NCBI RefSeq assembly: GCF_015350995.1
Contig: NZ_JADKRW010000002.1
Coordinates: 615,458-679,457 of the forward strand
Source: Curtobacterium sp. VKM Ac-1393
GTDB taxonomy: Bacteria > Actinomycetota > Actinomycetes > Actinomycetales > Microbacteriaceae
Length of the DNA: 64,000 bases
Direction: 5' to 3'
Each line of letters opens with the position of its first letter. The stretch's first letter is position 1. The translations under genes were made by a program, and so were the position numbers. Shown here in pieces: positions 27,260-36,922 of the stretch. The notes under the pieces were generated by a model. That model saw only the letters and a program-made list of their open reading frames with translations, had not been told where the DNA came from and ran no database searches.

Positions 27260-27871
27260 CTACGCGGCGCGATGCACGCGGATGACGCGGAACCCCTTCG
27301 CGGTGGACGCCCGCGTCACGCGGAACCCGTCCCCGAGCGCGCCGACCAGCCACTGCTGCAGCGAGTCACCCCCGAGGTCCTTCGACACGACGAGCCAGGC
27401 GTCGCCCTCGACCTCGAGCCGGGGCAGCCACGTGAGCAGGATCTCGTGCAGCTCGTCCTTGCCGACCCGGATGGGCGGGTTCGACCAGATCGTCCGGAAG
27501 CGCAGGTCGGCCGGGACATCCTCGGGCAGGGCGATCGTGACGTTCGACGCCCCGGCTGCCTCGGCGTTGGTCCGCGCCAGCCCGAGGACCCGTTCGTTGA
27601 CGTCCACACCCCAGACGTGCGCGTCGGGGGAGTGCAGCGCCATCGTGATCGCGATCGGTCCCCAGCCGCAGCCGACGTCGAGCAGGGCGCCGTCGTGCGC
27701 AGGCGGCGGGACGGCACCGAGCAGGACGCGCGTGCCGCGGTCGAGGCCGTCCGGGCTGAAGACCCCTGCGGCGGTGGTCAGTGTGAGCGGCCGGCCGGCG
27801 AGGTCGACGTCGATCTGGCGTTCGCGGGTGTCCGATGACGGGTTCGCGGAGAAGTAGTGGTCGTTCGCCAT
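27260..27871 (-). CDS. Class I SAM-dependent methyltransferase, RsmC/RlmG-like
   Basis: 203 aa. SAM motif I is LLDVGCGWGPIAI, and the catalytic motif IV SNPPIRVGKDELHEIL is the NPP(F/I)H-type signature of the MTS/RsmC family. A single MTS domain is present, without the N-terminal duplicated domain of E. coli RsmC. It likely methylates rRNA guanine N2, but family members also act on other substrates. Confidence 0.85.
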   Translation of the reverse strand: MANDHYFSANPSSDTRERQIDVDLAGRPLTLTTAAGVFSPDGLDRGTRVLLGAVPPPAHDGALLDVGCGWGPIAITMALHSPDAHVWGVDVNERVLGLARTNAEAAGASNVTIALPEDVPADLRFRTIWSNPPIRVGKDELHEILLTWLPRLEVEGDAWLVVSKDLGGDSLQQWLVGALGDGFRVTRASTAKGFRVIRVHRAA

Positions 27872-27932
27872 GGATGAACCGTAGCGGGAACCCGGTGTGT
27901 CCGAGGCTCGCCGGAGGTACCCTGTGGACAGG

Positions 27933-29471
27933 ATGACGGATACCCATCAGCAGAACGACCAGACCAACGACGACAGCGCAGACGGTGTCGTCGAACGGGT
28001 GTTGCGCAACGCCGACCGCCGCGCAGCATCGTCCATCTTCGCCCCCGCTCAGGCGATCCAGACCCGCTCGGTCGACGAGCACGGGTGGGACGGCGACGGC
28101 GACCAGTACGACCGTGAGGACCGCGCGGCCCTGCGCCGCGTCGCGGGCCTCTCCACCGAGCTCGAGGACGTCACCGAGGTCGAGTACCGCCAACTGCGGC
28201 TCGAGCAGGTCGTCCTGATCGGCGTGTACCCGCACGGTGACGCACAGGACGCCGAGAACTCCCTGCGGGAGCTGTCCGCCCTGGCCGAGACGGCCGGCGC
28301 GGTGGTCCTCGACGGACTCCTCCAGCGTCGACCGAACCCCGACCCGGCGACCTACCTCGGCAAGGGCAAGGCCGAGGAACTCGCGATGGTCGTCAAGGCC
28401 ACCGGCGCCGACACGGTCATCGCGGACACCGAGCTCGCTCCGTCGCAGCGCCGTGCGCTCGAGGACGTGGTGAAGGTCAAGGTGATCGACCGCACGGCCG
28501 TCATCCTCGACATCTTCAGCCAGCACGCGAAGACCCGAGAGGGCAAGGCCCAGGTCGAGCTTGCCCAGCTCCAGTACCTGCTGCCCAGACTGCGCGGCTG
28601 GGGTGACTCGATGTCCCGGCAGGCCGGTGGTCAGGTCTCCGGCGGTGCGGGCATGGGGTCGCGTGGTCCCGGTGAGACGAAGATCGAGCTCGACCGCCGT
28701 CGCATCCACACGCGCATGTCGAAGCTCCGTCGCCAGATCGCCGGGTTCCGACCCGCGCGTGAGGCGAAGCGTGCCGACCGGCACCGCAACGAGGTGCCGA
28801 GCGTCGCCATCGCCGGCTACACCAACGCCGGCAAGTCCTCACTGCTGAACCGCCTGACGAGCGCCGGCGTGCTGGTGCAGAACCAGTTGTTCGCGACGCT
28901 GGACGCGACGGTCCGACGCACCGAGAGCACCAAGGGCCGCGAGTTCACGTTCGTGGACACCGTCGGGTTCGTCCGGAACCTGCCGCACCAGCTGGTCGAG
29001 GCTTTCCGCTCCACGCTCGAAGAGGTCGGCCAGGCCGACGTCATCGTGCACGTGGTCGACGGATCGCACCCGGACCCGGCAGCGCAGCTCGCCACGGTGC
29101 GCGAGGTCATCGGCGACGTCGGCGGACACGACATCCCCGAGATCGTCGTGTTCAACAAGGCCGACCTGATCGACGACGCCCAGCGCCTGGTCCTGATCGG
29201 GCTCGCGTCGGACGCCGTGTTCGTGTCGGCCCGTACCGGCGAGGGCATCCCGGAGCTCCTCCGCGCCATCGAGGACCGCCTGCCGGAGCCCGACGTCGAG
29301 CTCACGGTGGTCGTGCCCTACGACCGTGGTGACCTCGTGTCCACGCTGCACGACGCCGGCTCGGTCGAGTCCGTCGACTACGTCGAGGACGGCACCCGCC
29401 TGCGTGTGCGTGTCTTCCAGCGCCAGGTCTCGGAGCTCGACCCGTACGTGGTCACGCCCGTCACCTCCTGA
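27933..29471 (+). CDS. hflX: Ribosome-associated GTPase HflX
   Basis: 512 aa. N-terminal HflX domain (DPATYLGKGKAEEL; QVELAQLQYLLPRLRGWGDSMSRQAGG; GPGETKIELDRRRI). G domain P-loop GYTNAGKSSLLNRL near residue 295, DTVGFVRNLPHQLVEAFRSTLEE, and FNKADL. It rescues stalled ribosomes. The start is ATG 27933, 9 nt after TACCCT at 27918, probably leaderless; a GTG at 27897 is in frame. Confidence 0.95.
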   Translation: MTDTHQQNDQTNDDSADGVVERVLRNADRRAASSIFAPAQAIQTRSVDEHGWDGDGDQYDREDRAALRRVAGLSTELEDVTEVEYRQLRLEQVVLIGVYPHGDAQDAENSLRELSALAETAGAVVLDGLLQRRPNPDPATYLGKGKAEELAMVVKATGADTVIADTELAPSQRRALEDVVKVKVIDRTAVILDIFSQHAKTREGKAQVELAQLQYLLPRLRGWGDSMSRQAGGQVSGGAGMGSRGPGETKIELDRRRIHTRMSKLRRQIAGFRPAREAKRADRHRNEVPSVAIAGYTNAGKSSLLNRLTSAGVLVQNQLFATLDATVRRTESTKGREFTFVDTVGFVRNLPHQLVEAFRSTLEEVGQADVIVHVVDGSHPDPAAQLATVREVIGDVGGHDIPEIVVFNKADLIDDAQRLVLIGLASDAVFVSARTGEGIPELLRAIEDRLPEPDVELTVVVPYDRGDLVSTLHDAGSVESVDYVEDGTRLRVRVFQRQVSELDPYVVTPVTS

Positions 29472-29492
29472 CGGCCGTACCGGCTGACGCTC

Positions 29493-29522
29493 GGGAGGCC
29501 CGTCCCGGCTCCGCAGGACGCC
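29493..29522 (+). repeat. Dispersed GGGAGGCCCG element, copy 4
   Basis: GGGAGGCCCGTCCCGGCTCC begins 21 nt after the hflX stop and continues into the tandem repeat. Confidence 0.5.
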
Positions 29523-29652
29523 GTCGTCTTCCTGAGACGCCGGCGTCGCACTGCCCGAGTCTGTTGGGCACGACGCCGTCGTGTTCCTGAGACGGCGGCT
29601 CGCAGTGCCGGAGTCGTTCGGGCATGACGCCGTCGTGTTCCTGAGACGCCCC
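29517..29652 (+). repeat. 2.5 tandem copies of a 54-55-bp unit
   Basis: Units begin GACGCCGTCGT at 29517, 29572 and 29626 and share TTCCTGAGACG. Copy 2 contains a perfect GCCGTC/GACGGC hairpin around TTCCTGA. Lies between the convergent hflX and lexA genes. Confidence 0.8.
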
Positions 29653-29657
29653 GCAAC

Positions 29658-29696
29658 GCACGAGACGCCGCCGAATCCGGCGGCGTCTCGTCGTGC
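29658..29696. terminator. Bidirectional hairpin between hflX and lexA
   Basis: GAGACGCCGCCG (29662-29673) and CGGCGGCGTCTC (29678-29689) are perfect arms around AATC, extended by GCAC/GTGC outside. Confidence 0.75.
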
Positions 29697-29750
29697 AGGC
29701 GGCGTCGTGCGAGGACGCCGGCGTCCGGCGCACGTGGCGTCCGGCGCGGG

Positions 29751-30395
29751 TCAGAGGGAGCGGAGGACCGCGACGACCTTGCCGAGCACCGTGGCGGCGT
29801 CGCCGAGGATCGGCTCGAAGGCGGTGTTGCGGGGGAGCAGCCACGTGTGACCGTCGCGCTGACGGAACACCTTGACCGTCGCCTCTTCGTCGAGCATCGC
29901 GGCGACGATGTCACCGTTCTCGGCGGTCTGCTGTGACCGGACGACCACCCAGTCGCCGTCGCAGATCGCGGCGTCGATCATCGACTCGCCGACGACCTTG
30001 AGCATGAAGAGATCGCCGGAGCCGACGAGCTGGCGGGGCAGCGGCACGATCTCGTCGACGTGCTGCTCGGCGGTGATCGGCACACCGGCGGCGATCCGGC
30101 CGACCAGGGGGACGAGCGTCGTGGCGTCGATGTCCGGGCCGCCGGCGTCCGACGTCGGCTCGTCGACGAGGACCTCGAGTGCGCGGGGGCGGTTCGGGTC
30201 GCGGCGGATCCAGCCGCCGAGCTCGAGCTGTCCCAGCTGGTGGGACACGCTCGACAACGAGGAGAGCCCGGCCGCGTCACCGATCTCGCGCATGCTCGGC
30301 GGGTACCCCCGCGATGCGATGGACGCACGGATCGCGTCGAGGATCGTCTGCTGCTTCGCGGTCAGCGGCTTCTGGCCCCGCAGTTCGTCCACCAC
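29751..30395 (-). CDS. lexA: LexA repressor
   Basis: About 214 aa; GTG at 30395 or the adjacent GTG at 30392. Winged-HTH at residues about 10-70 ([44 protein letters not shown]). Self-cleavage site Ala103-Gly104 in GRIAAGVPI, catalytic Ser138 in [10 protein letters not shown] and Lys175 in ATVKVFRQ. It represses SOS genes and is cleaved with activated RecA. It is divergent from the LysM gene; boxes at 30501 and 30574 lie between them. Confidence 0.96.
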   Translation of the reverse strand: MVDELRGQKPLTAKQQTILDAIRASIASRGYPPSMREIGDAAGLSSLSSVSHQLGQLELGGWIRRDPNRPRALEVLVDEPTSDAGGPDIDATTLVPLVGRIAAGVPITAEQHVDEIVPLPRQLVGSGDLFMLKVVGESMIDAAICDGDWVVVRSQQTAENGDIVAAMLDEEATVKVFRQRDGHTWLLPRNTAFEPILGDAATVLGKVVAVLRSL

Positions 30396-30500
30396 GTCGT
30401 CTCGCTTTCGTCGGTGCTGAGCGGCCGTGGCGGGAATGTCGGTGGTCCCCGTTTGACTTGCCCCAGTCGATCGAAACAGTATCCGACCGGTCAACCCCGG

Positions 30501-30516
30501 ACAAACACCTGTTCGA
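30501..30516. promoter_or_regulatory. LexA box, probable lexA autoregulation site
   Basis: ACAAACACCTGTTCGA matches 10 of 12 informative bases of TCGAAC-N4-GTTCGA, about 105 bp before lexA. Confidence 0.6.
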
Positions 30517-30573
30517 GCGTGTCGCAAGAAAACCCCGCAGAAATCCTCTCCCAGGACTTGTGCGTCGCCCGAT

Positions 30574-30589
30574 TCGAAACTATGTTCGG
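30574..30589. promoter_or_regulatory. LexA box of the LysM (cell-division inhibitor-like) gene
   Basis: TCGAAACTATGTTCGG matches 10 of 12 informative bases of the SOS box, 42 bp before the LysM start. Confidence 0.65.
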
Positions 30590-30630
30590 TACACGACTTC
30601 GGTTCACCCGAACGGGAAGGCAAGAACGAC

Positions 30631-31008
30631 ATGAGCACCATCGCCATCGCTGACATCCAGCGCACCGCGGCACCCGCCGTGCGCGTCCGCCTGCGTCTCA
30701 CGCGCCGCGGCCGCATCGTCTTCACGACGCTCGCCGCGCTCCCTCTCCTCATCGTCGTCGCCTTCGCCGTGCTGAACGGCGGGCAGGCGTCGGCCGGCGA
30801 CGCTGCCGCCGGCGGCGCCCGCACCCACTTCGACACCGTGACGATCCAGCCGGGCGAAACGCTCTGGCAGCTCGCCGAGACGACCGCGCCGAACGCCGAC
30901 CCGCGCGACTTCGTACAGGACGTCATCAGCCTGAACGCCCTCGACGGCTCCGGGCTGCAGGCTGGCGAGCAGATCTCCATCCCGACGAAGTACACGTCGG
31001 GCGAGTAG
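30631..31008 (+). CDS. LysM-domain membrane protein, SOS cell-division inhibitor (YneA/DivS/Rv2719c-like)
   Basis: 125 aa. Cytoplasmic basic N-terminus, one membrane helix (about residues 28-48, [17 protein letters not shown]), then an extracytoplasmic LysM domain ([33 protein letters not shown], residues 68-115). Position divergent to lexA with an SOS box is the hallmark of YneA (Bacillus), DivS (Corynebacterium) and Rv2719c/ChiZ (Mycobacterium), which delay division during DNA damage. No separate hydrolase domain is visible. Confidence 0.85.
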   Translation: MSTIAIADIQRTAAPAVRVRLRLTRRGRIVFTTLAALPLLIVVAFAVLNGGQASAGDAAAGGARTHFDTVTIQPGETLWQLAETTAPNADPRDFVQDVISLNALDGSGLQAGEQISIPTKYTSGE

Positions 31009-31072
31009 CCACGACCGAGTACTCGCAGACCGTCCCGTCCAGACGGCTGGGCACCGAGTGATCACAGCGGCC

Positions 31073-31078
31073 TACGAT
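31073..31078 (+). promoter_or_regulatory. Leaderless -10 box (TACGAT) for hisC
   Basis: TACGAT, 6 nt, then GTG at 31085; this decides against the earlier in-frame GTG at 31058. Confidence 0.5.
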
Positions 31079-31084
31079 GGATCG

Positions 31085-32191
31085 GTGGCATTCACGCTCG
31101 AAGACCTCCCGATCCGAGACGACCTCCGCGGTCAGATCCCCTACGGCGCTCCCCAGAAGCACGTCCGCGTCCAGCTGAACGTCAACGAGAACACGCATCC
31201 CGTGCCGGACGACGTCGCCGACGACATCGTTGCGTCGATCCGCCAGGCGCTCGCGTCGGTGAACCGCTACCCCGATCGCGAGTTCACCGAGCTCCGGCAG
31301 TCGCTTGCCGGGTACCTCGGGCACGACCTGACGGCCGAACAGCTGTGGGCGGCGAACGGATCCAACGAGGTGCTCCAGCAGTTGCTGCAGGCCTTCGGCG
31401 GCCCGGGCCGCTCGGTGCTGGGTTTCCCGCCCACCTACTCGATGCACTCGATCCTGGCGTCCGGTACCGGCACCACCTGGATCCCGGCGCAGCGCGACGA
31501 CGAGTTCCGCATCTCGCCGGAGACCGTGGTGGCAGCGATCGAGCAGCACCGGCCGGACATCGTGTTCCTGTGCGGGCCGAACAACCCCACCGGCACCCCG
31601 CTGCCGATCGAGACGATCGAAGCCGCCTACGCCGCGACCGACGGCATCGTGATGGTGGACGAGGCCTACGCCGAGTTCATGCCGGCCCACGTGCCGAGCG
31701 CCCTCACGCTGTTGCCCGGGCGCGAGCGACTCGTGGTCTCGCGGACGATGAGCAAGGCCTTCGCCTTCGCGGGCGCTCGTGTCGGCTACATGGCGGCGCA
31801 CCCCGCCGTGATCGACGCCGTGCGGCTCGTCCGGCTGCCGTACCACCTGTCCGTCCTGACGCAGGCGGCCGCCGTCGCAGCCCTGCGCCACGCGCCCGAG
31901 ATGCTCGCGATGGTCGACGACATCACGCAGCAGCGCGACCGCATGGTGACGGAGTTGCAGGCCATGGGCTACCGGACGTACGAGACCTGGTCGAACTTCG
32001 TCCTGTTCGGCGGGGTGGCCGACCCGCACGCCGCGTTCGAGGCGCTGCTCGAGCACGACGTGATCGTGCGCGACCTCGGCATCCCGAACCACCTCCGGGT
32101 GAGCGCGGGCACGGAAGAGGAGACGACCGTGTTCCTGGACGCCATGCGGCAGGTCGCCGCCGAGCAGCCGCCGGTTAGGGTTGGGGCATGA
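31085..32191 (+). CDS. hisC: Histidinol-phosphate aminotransferase
   Basis: 368 aa from GTG 31085. PLP fold-type I enzyme: LNVNENTHP for substrate, [23 protein letters not shown] and the PLP lysine in [18 protein letters not shown]-terminal [11 protein letters not shown] holds the substrate arginine. It transaminates imidazole-acetol phosphate. Overlaps hisB by 4 nt (ATGA). Confidence 0.94.
   Translation: MAFTLEDLPIRDDLRGQIPYGAPQKHVRVQLNVNENTHPVPDDVADDIVASIRQALASVNRYPDREFTELRQSLAGYLGHDLTAEQLWAANGSNEVLQQLLQAFGGPGRSVLGFPPTYSMHSILASGTGTTWIPAQRDDEFRISPETVVAAIEQHRPDIVFLCGPNNPTGTPLPIETIEAAYAATDGIVMVDEAYAEFMPAHVPSALTLLPGRERLVVSRTMSKAFAFAGARVGYMAAHPAVIDAVRLVRLPYHLSVLTQAAAVAALRHAPEMLAMVDDITQQRDRMVTELQAMGYRTYETWSNFVLFGGVADPHAAFEALLEHDVIVRDLGIPNHLRVSAGTEEETTVFLDAMRQVAAEQPPVRVGA
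32176..32181 (+). promoter_or_regulatory. Internal -10 box (TAGGGT) for hisB
   Basis: TAGGGT in the last hisC codons, 6 nt before the hisB ATG; a possible second promoter inside the operon. Confidence 0.35.
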
Positions 32192-32790
32192 CCGCGCGCA
32201 CCGCCTCGATCCGCCGCAGCACGAGCGAATCGAGCGTCGAACTCGAGCTCGACCTCGACGGCACCGGCAAGTCCGACATCTCGACGAGCGTGCCGTTCTT
32301 CGACCACATGCTGACCGCGTTCAGCAAGCACTCGCTCATCGACCTGCGCGTGCGCTCGACCGGTGACACCGACATCGACGTGCACCACACGGTCGAGGAC
32401 ACCGGCATCGTGCTCGGGCAGGCGCTCAAGCAGGCACTCGGTGACCGCTCCGGCATCGGCCGGTACGGCGACGCCCTCGTGCCCCTCGACGAAGCGCTGG
32501 CCCAGGCCGTCGTCGACGTCTCCGGTCGGCCGTTCCTCGTGCACTCGGGTGAGCCCGCCGGGTTCGAGTTCCACCGCATCGGTGGCCACTTCACCGGGTC
32601 GATGATCCGCCACGTGTTCGAGGCGATCACGTTCAACGCCGGCATCACCGTGCACGTCCGCGTGCTCGGGGGCCGCGACCCGCACCACATCGCCGAGGCT
32701 GAGTTCAAGGCGTTCGCGCGTGCGATGCGCACAGCGGTCGAGTTGGACCCGCGCGTCGACGGCATCCCCTCCACCAAGGGCGCGCTGTGA
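32188..32790 (+). CDS. hisB: Imidazoleglycerol-phosphate dehydratase
   Basis: 200 aa, monofunctional type. The duplicated metal motifs are [23 protein letters not shown] (HHTVED), [10 protein letters not shown] and [18 protein letters not shown] (HHxxE). It removes water from imidazoleglycerol phosphate. Coupled to hisC and hisH by overlaps. Confidence 0.96.
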   Translation: MTARTASIRRSTSESSVELELDLDGTGKSDISTSVPFFDHMLTAFSKHSLIDLRVRSTGDTDIDVHHTVEDTGIVLGQALKQALGDRSGIGRYGDALVPLDEALAQAVVDVSGRPFLVHSGEPAGFEFHRIGGHFTGSMIRHVFEAITFNAGITVHVRVLGGRDPHHIAEAEFKAFARAMRTAVELDPRVDGIPSTKGAL

Positions 32791-33422
32791 CCGCGAAGCC
32801 GAACGTCGTCGTCCTCGACTACGGGTCGGGCAACGTCCACTCCGCCGCCAAGGCACTCGAGCGGGCCGGAGCCGAGGTCACGCTGACCTCGGACAAGCAG
32901 GCGGCGCTCCGTGCCGACGGCCTGCTCGTACCCGGGGTCGGGGCGTTCGCGGCGGTCATCGACCAGCTCGAGGGCGTCCAGGGCGGCGAGATCGTCGACC
33001 GCCGTCTGGCCGGTGGTCGTCCGGTGCTCGGCATCTGCGTCGGCATGCAGGTGCTGTTCTCCCGCGGTATCGAGCGCGGAGCCGACGTCGAGGGTCTGGG
33101 TCAGTGGCCCGGCACCGTCGAGCAGCTCGAGGCTGAGGTCCTGCCGCACATGGGCTGGAACACCGTCCAGGCGCCGGAGAAGTCCGTGTTGTTCGACGGG
33201 CTGCACGAGGAACGGTTCTACTTCGTGCACTCGTACGGGGTGACCGACTTCCCGCTCGACGCCTACGGGCCGTTCCGTGCACCCGGTCTGACCTGGGCCG
33301 AACACGGGCAGCGGTTCATCGCTGCCGTCGAGAACGGCCCGCTGACCGCGACCCAGTTCCACCCCGAGAAGTCCGGCGAGCCGGGCATCCGCCTGCTGAC
33401 CAACTGGGTGAACTCGCTCTGA
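32787..33422 (+). CDS. hisH: Imidazole glycerol phosphate synthase, glutaminase subunit
   Basis: 211 aa class I glutamine amidotransferase. Nucleophile Cys in [11 protein letters not shown], His/Glu in [11 protein letters not shown]-terminal [13 protein letters not shown]. It supplies ammonia to HisF, which is not in this window. GTG overlaps the hisB stop. Confidence 0.96.
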   Translation: MTAKPNVVVLDYGSGNVHSAAKALERAGAEVTLTSDKQAALRADGLLVPGVGAFAAVIDQLEGVQGGEIVDRRLAGGRPVLGICVGMQVLFSRGIERGADVEGLGQWPGTVEQLEAEVLPHMGWNTVQAPEKSVLFDGLHEERFYFVHSYGVTDFPLDAYGPFRAPGLTWAEHGQRFIAAVENGPLTATQFHPEKSGEPGIRLLTNWVNSL

Positions 33423-33442
33423 ACCCGGCCCGCGACGGGCGC

Positions 33443-33473
33443 GACGGCGACGCCGGACGCGCCACGGGCCTCC
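33443..33473 (-). repeat. Dispersed GGGAGGCCCG element, copy 5
   Basis: On the minus strand it begins GGAGGCCCGTGGCGCGTCCG; it starts 21 nt after the hisH stop. A 14-bp duplication (CCGCACCTTCACCA) lies just downstream before hisA. Confidence 0.55.
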
Positions 33474-33534
33474 AGACCAAACACCGCACCTTCACCACCG
33501 CACCTTCACCACCGCGACGAAAACCGACAGGACC

Positions 33535-34281
33535 ATGACCGACCTCACCGACACCGCGCCCCTCGTCCTGCTGCCCGCCGTCGACGTCGTCGACGGCCAG
33601 GCGGTCCGGCTGACCCAGGGCGAGGCGGGGAGCGAGACGGGCTACGGCGACCCCGTCGCCGCCGCGAGCACCTGGCGCGACCAGGGTGCCGAGTGGATCC
33701 ACCTGGTCGACCTCGACGCGGCGTTCGGCCGCGGCGACAACCGCAAGGTCATCGCGCACGCGATCCGCGAGGTCGAGGGTGTGTCCGTCGAGCTGTCCGG
33801 TGGAATCCGCGACGACGCCTCGCTCGAGGCGGCCCTCGCGACCGGTGCGGCGCGCGTCAACCTCGGCACCGCCGCGCTCGAGAACCCGGACTGGGCCGCA
33901 CGGGTGATCGGCCAGTACGGCGAGCAGATCGCGGTCGGACTCGACGTCCGCGGCACGACGCTCGCCAGCCGCGGTTGGACCGAAGACGCCGGCGACCTGT
34001 GGGAGGTCCTCGACCGACTCGAGGCCGCGGGGTGCGCCCGGTACGTCGTCACCGACGTCACGAAGGACGGCACGCTGCAGGGCCCCAACGTCGAGCTGCT
34101 CCGCAAGGTGTGCGACCGGACCGACCAGCCCGTCGTGGCCTCTGGTGGGATCTCGACGCTCGACGACCTGCGCGCTCTCCGCGAACTCGTGCCGTTCGGC
34201 CTCGAGGGCGCGATCATCGGCAAGGCGCTGTACTCCGGAGCGTTCACGCTGCCGGCCGCACTCGACATCGCCTCGGAGTAG
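33535..34281 (+). CDS. hisA: Phosphoribosyl isomerase A (HisA/PriA)
   Basis: 248 aa TIM barrel. [15 protein letters not shown] carries the first catalytic Asp and [16 protein letters not shown] the second. [10 protein letters not shown] and VVASGGIST bind phosphates. [13 protein letters not shown] resembles the actinobacterial PriA loop, which also does the TrpF reaction; whether it is bifunctional depends on the absence of trpF elsewhere. Separated from hisH by 112 bp. Confidence 0.94.
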   Translation: MTDLTDTAPLVLLPAVDVVDGQAVRLTQGEAGSETGYGDPVAAASTWRDQGAEWIHLVDLDAAFGRGDNRKVIAHAIREVEGVSVELSGGIRDDASLEAALATGAARVNLGTAALENPDWAARVIGQYGEQIAVGLDVRGTTLASRGWTEDAGDLWEVLDRLEAAGCARYVVTDVTKDGTLQGPNVELLRKVCDRTDQPVVASGGISTLDDLRALRELVPFGLEGAIIGKALYSGAFTLPAALDIASE

Positions 34282-34285
34282 CCGC

Positions 34286-35131
34286 GTGGCGGGCATCTCC
34301 AACGGGCGTGGAACCGGTCCGGAAGCGGCAACCGGTCCCGACGCGGCGTCCGGTCCCGACGATTTGCAAACCCCGGGTGGCGCGGCGGACTCGGCAGGCT
34401 TCGCGTGGGAGGGCCGCACGTTCGACCACCACGACACCGCCTTCGCCGACGACGACGGGCTGGCCGACCCGGCGCTGACCGCGGCGATCGCGGCGCTGGC
34501 TGCCGGCGGTCCGCAGGGCGCGATCGTCGAGGCGCTGCGCACCGCCCGTCTGCTCATCCCGCTCGTCGCGGAGGCCGGCGACCTCGGCGAGACCGACGCC
34601 GGCAAGGTGGTGGACAAGACCCAGGAGCTGTCGATCGTCACGGTCGCCGGTCCTGACGGGCGGAGCGTGATGCCGGCGTTCACCTCGGTCGACGCGATGC
34701 ACGCGTGGGACGCCGACGCCCGACCCGTCCCCGTGGAGTCGCGTCGGGTGGCGATGGCCGCGGCGAGCGAGGACACCCAGCTCGTCGTGCTCGACCCGAA
34801 GTCGGCGACCGAGTTCGTGCTGCGGCGACCCGCTGTCTGGGCGCTCGGCCAGGACCTGCCGTGGACCCCGTGCTTCGAGGACCCCGAGGTCGCCCAGGCC
34901 TTCGCGGACTCGGTCGTGGGAGAGCCCAGTGTCGCCCGCGTCGAACTGACCCCTGGCGACCCGGTCGGCCGTTTCGCCGGGCCCGAGCTGACCGTCGGCC
35001 TGGCACTGCACCCGGGGCTCGACCGCGAGCAGGTCGGCGAGGTCGTCGGGCGCTTGCAGCAGCGGTGGTCGACGGACGCCGTCATCGCCGAACGCGTCGA
35101 CAGCATGCGCGTGGCCCTGCGCCCGGCCTGA
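34286..35131 (+). CDS. SseB family protein
   Basis: 281 aa, GTG 34286, 4 nt after hisA. About 60 disordered N-terminal residues precede an SseB-like domain (ALTAAIAALAAGGPQGAIVEALRTARLLIPLV; VMPAFTSVDAMHAWDADARPVPV). SseB domains occur in many actinobacteria next to hisA; function unknown. Likely in the his operon transcript. Confidence 0.85.
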   Translation: MAGISNGRGTGPEAATGPDAASGPDDLQTPGGAADSAGFAWEGRTFDHHDTAFADDDGLADPALTAAIAALAAGGPQGAIVEALRTARLLIPLVAEAGDLGETDAGKVVDKTQELSIVTVAGPDGRSVMPAFTSVDAMHAWDADARPVPVESRRVAMAAASEDTQLVVLDPKSATEFVLRRPAVWALGQDLPWTPCFEDPEVAQAFADSVVGEPSVARVELTPGDPVGRFAGPELTVGLALHPGLDREQVGEVVGRLQQRWSTDAVIAERVDSMRVALRPA

Positions 35132-35247
35132 GCCGCGACCGCGTCAGCCACGACCGCGCGACCGCGCCTCAGCCGCGCGCCCGGCCACGAGCAGCGCCGA
35201 CCCGTCCGCGCGCGGCGGTGCGGCCCCGGTCCGGGTGACGTCGCCGG

Positions 35248-35253
35248 TACGAT
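35248..35253 (+). promoter_or_regulatory. Leaderless -10 box (TACGAT) for the parA-like gene
   Basis: TACGAT, 6 nt, then GTG at 35260. Confidence 0.5.
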
Positions 35254-35259
35254 GGCCGG

Positions 35260-36135
35260 GTGAGCACGAACCCGACGACCAACCCCACCGGCGCGACCTC
35301 CATCGGTCCGACGGGTCGTCCTGTCCGGGAGTTCCCCGTGCCCGAGGAACTCGACAGCACCGGCCCCGCGCGCATCATCGCTCTCTGCAACCAGAAGGGC
35401 GGCGTCGGCAAGACCACGACGGCGATCAACCTCGGTGCGGCGCTGGCGGAGTACGGCCGCAAGGTGCTGGCCGTCGACTTCGACCCGCAGGGTGCGCTCT
35501 CCGCGGGCCTCGGTGTCCGCACCCATGACATCCACACCGTCTACGACCTGCTGATGGGCGCCGTGAAGGACCCGATCCAGGTCATCCAGCCGACGAACAC
35601 CCCGGGGCTCGACGTGATCCCCGCGAACATCGACCTGTCCGCGGCCGAGGTACACCTGGTCAACGAGGTCGCCCGCGAGCAGATCCTGGCGAGCGTGCTG
35701 CGCAAGGTCGCGAACGACTACGACGTGATCCTGGTCGACTGCCAGCCGTCGCTCGGGCTGCTCACCGTGAACGCCCTGACCGCGGCGCACGGCGTGCTGA
35801 TCCCGCTCGAGTGCGAGTTCTTCGCCCTGCGCGGCGTCGCCCTGCTCATCGAGACGATCGACAAGGTGCGTGACCGCCTGAACCCGGCGCTGACGCTCGA
35901 CGGCATCCTGCCGACCATGTACGACTCGCGCACCCTGCACTCGCGCGAGGTCATGGAGCGCGTCGTCGACACCTTCGACGACCGGGTCCTCGACACCGTC
36001 ATCGGCCGCACCGTGAAGTTCCCGGACGCCACGGTCTCCGCTCGTCCGATCACCCAGACGGCGCCCGACCACGCCGCCGCCCACGCCTACCGGCAGCTCG
36101 CACGAGAGCTCGTCCAGCGTGGCGCCGTCGCCTGA
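35260..36135 (+). CDS. ParA/Soj family ATPase
   Basis: 291 aa. Deviant Walker A CNQKGGVGKTTTAIN near residue 46, DFDPQGALSAGLG, and Walker B VILVDCQPSLGLL. N-terminal 35-residue extension. This is the second actinobacterial ParA paralogue, found next to scpAB and far from parB/oriC, and probably works with condensin in chromosome organisation. The end overlaps scpA by 17 nt. Confidence 0.92.
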   Translation: MSTNPTTNPTGATSIGPTGRPVREFPVPEELDSTGPARIIALCNQKGGVGKTTTAINLGAALAEYGRKVLAVDFDPQGALSAGLGVRTHDIHTVYDLLMGAVKDPIQVIQPTNTPGLDVIPANIDLSAAEVHLVNEVAREQILASVLRKVANDYDVILVDCQPSLGLLTVNALTAAHGVLIPLECEFFALRGVALLIETIDKVRDRLNPALTLDGILPTMYDSRTLHSREVMERVVDTFDDRVLDTVIGRTVKFPDATVSARPITQTAPDHAAAHAYRQLARELVQRGAVA

Positions 36136-36922
36136 GTCGGGGTTCCGGGTCCGGCTCACCAACTTCGACGGCCCGTTCGACCTCCTGCTGTCGCTCATCA
36201 CGAAGCACGAGCTCGACATCACCGAGGTGTCGCTCGGCGCGGTCACGGGGGAGTTCATCCAGTACGTGCGTCAGGCCGAGTCGGCGGACGAACTCGACGA
36301 GGCGAGCGAGTTCCTCGTCGTCGCCGCGACCCTGCTCGACCTGAAGATCGTCGGGCTGCTCCCGCAGGGCGAGCTCGTCGACGCCGAGGACGTCGCCCTG
36401 CTCGAGGCGCGCGACCTGCTGTTCGCGCGGCTGCTGCAGTACCGGGCGTTCAAGCAGGCCGCGGACTGGTTCGGCGAACGCTGGGGTGTGGAGTCGCGTC
36501 GGCACGTCCGGAGCGTCCGGCTCGAGGAACGGTTCCGTGCGCGCACACCCGAGCTCGTGTGGACCCTGTCGGTGCAGGACTTCGCTGCCCTGGCAGCGCT
36601 GGCGTTCGCCCCGCGGGAGACCCCGACGGTCGGACTCGACCACCTGCACGCGCCGCTCATCAGCATCCGCGAACAGGCCGCGATCGTCGTCTCGATCCTC
36701 CGCACCCGTGATGGTGAGGGGGTCTCGTTCCGTGAACTGGTCGCGGGCGTCGACCAGACGGGTATCGTGGTGGCTCGCTTCCTCGCGATCCTGGAGCTGT
36801 ACCGGAACGCATCGATCTCGTTCGAACAGCTCGAGCCGCTCGGGGAACTCACGCTCCGATGGACCGCCGAGGACTGGTCCGACGAGAGCCTCGCCAACCT
36901 GGGAGCCGACTATGACGGATGA
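36119..36922 (+). CDS. scpA: Segregation and condensation protein A
   Basis: 267 aa kleisin, GTG start within parA. N-terminal VRLTNFDGPFDLLLSLITKHELDITEVSL is the family signature. ASEFLVVAATLLDLKIVGLLP follows, with a C-terminal winged helix (FRELVAGVDQTGIVVARFLAILELYRNASISFEQ). It bridges SMC heads and binds ScpB, the next gene, which overlaps by 11 nt. Confidence 0.95.
   Translation: MAPSPESGFRVRLTNFDGPFDLLLSLITKHELDITEVSLGAVTGEFIQYVRQAESADELDEASEFLVVAATLLDLKIVGLLPQGELVDAEDVALLEARDLLFARLLQYRAFKQAADWFGERWGVESRRHVRSVRLEERFRARTPELVWTLSVQDFAALAALAFAPRETPTVGLDHLHAPLISIREQAAIVVSILRTRDGEGVSFRELVAGVDQTGIVVARFLAILELYRNASISFEQLEPLGELTLRWTAEDWSDESLANLGADYDG

Noticed and set aside
29517..29652. CRISPR array
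   Set aside because: Units are nearly identical over their whole length with no spacer variation, only 2.5 copies, and no cas genes nearby.
30396..30995. N-terminal extension of lexA into the LysM gene
   Set aside because: LexA family starts just before the HTH, and the extension covers SOS boxes and the divergent gene.
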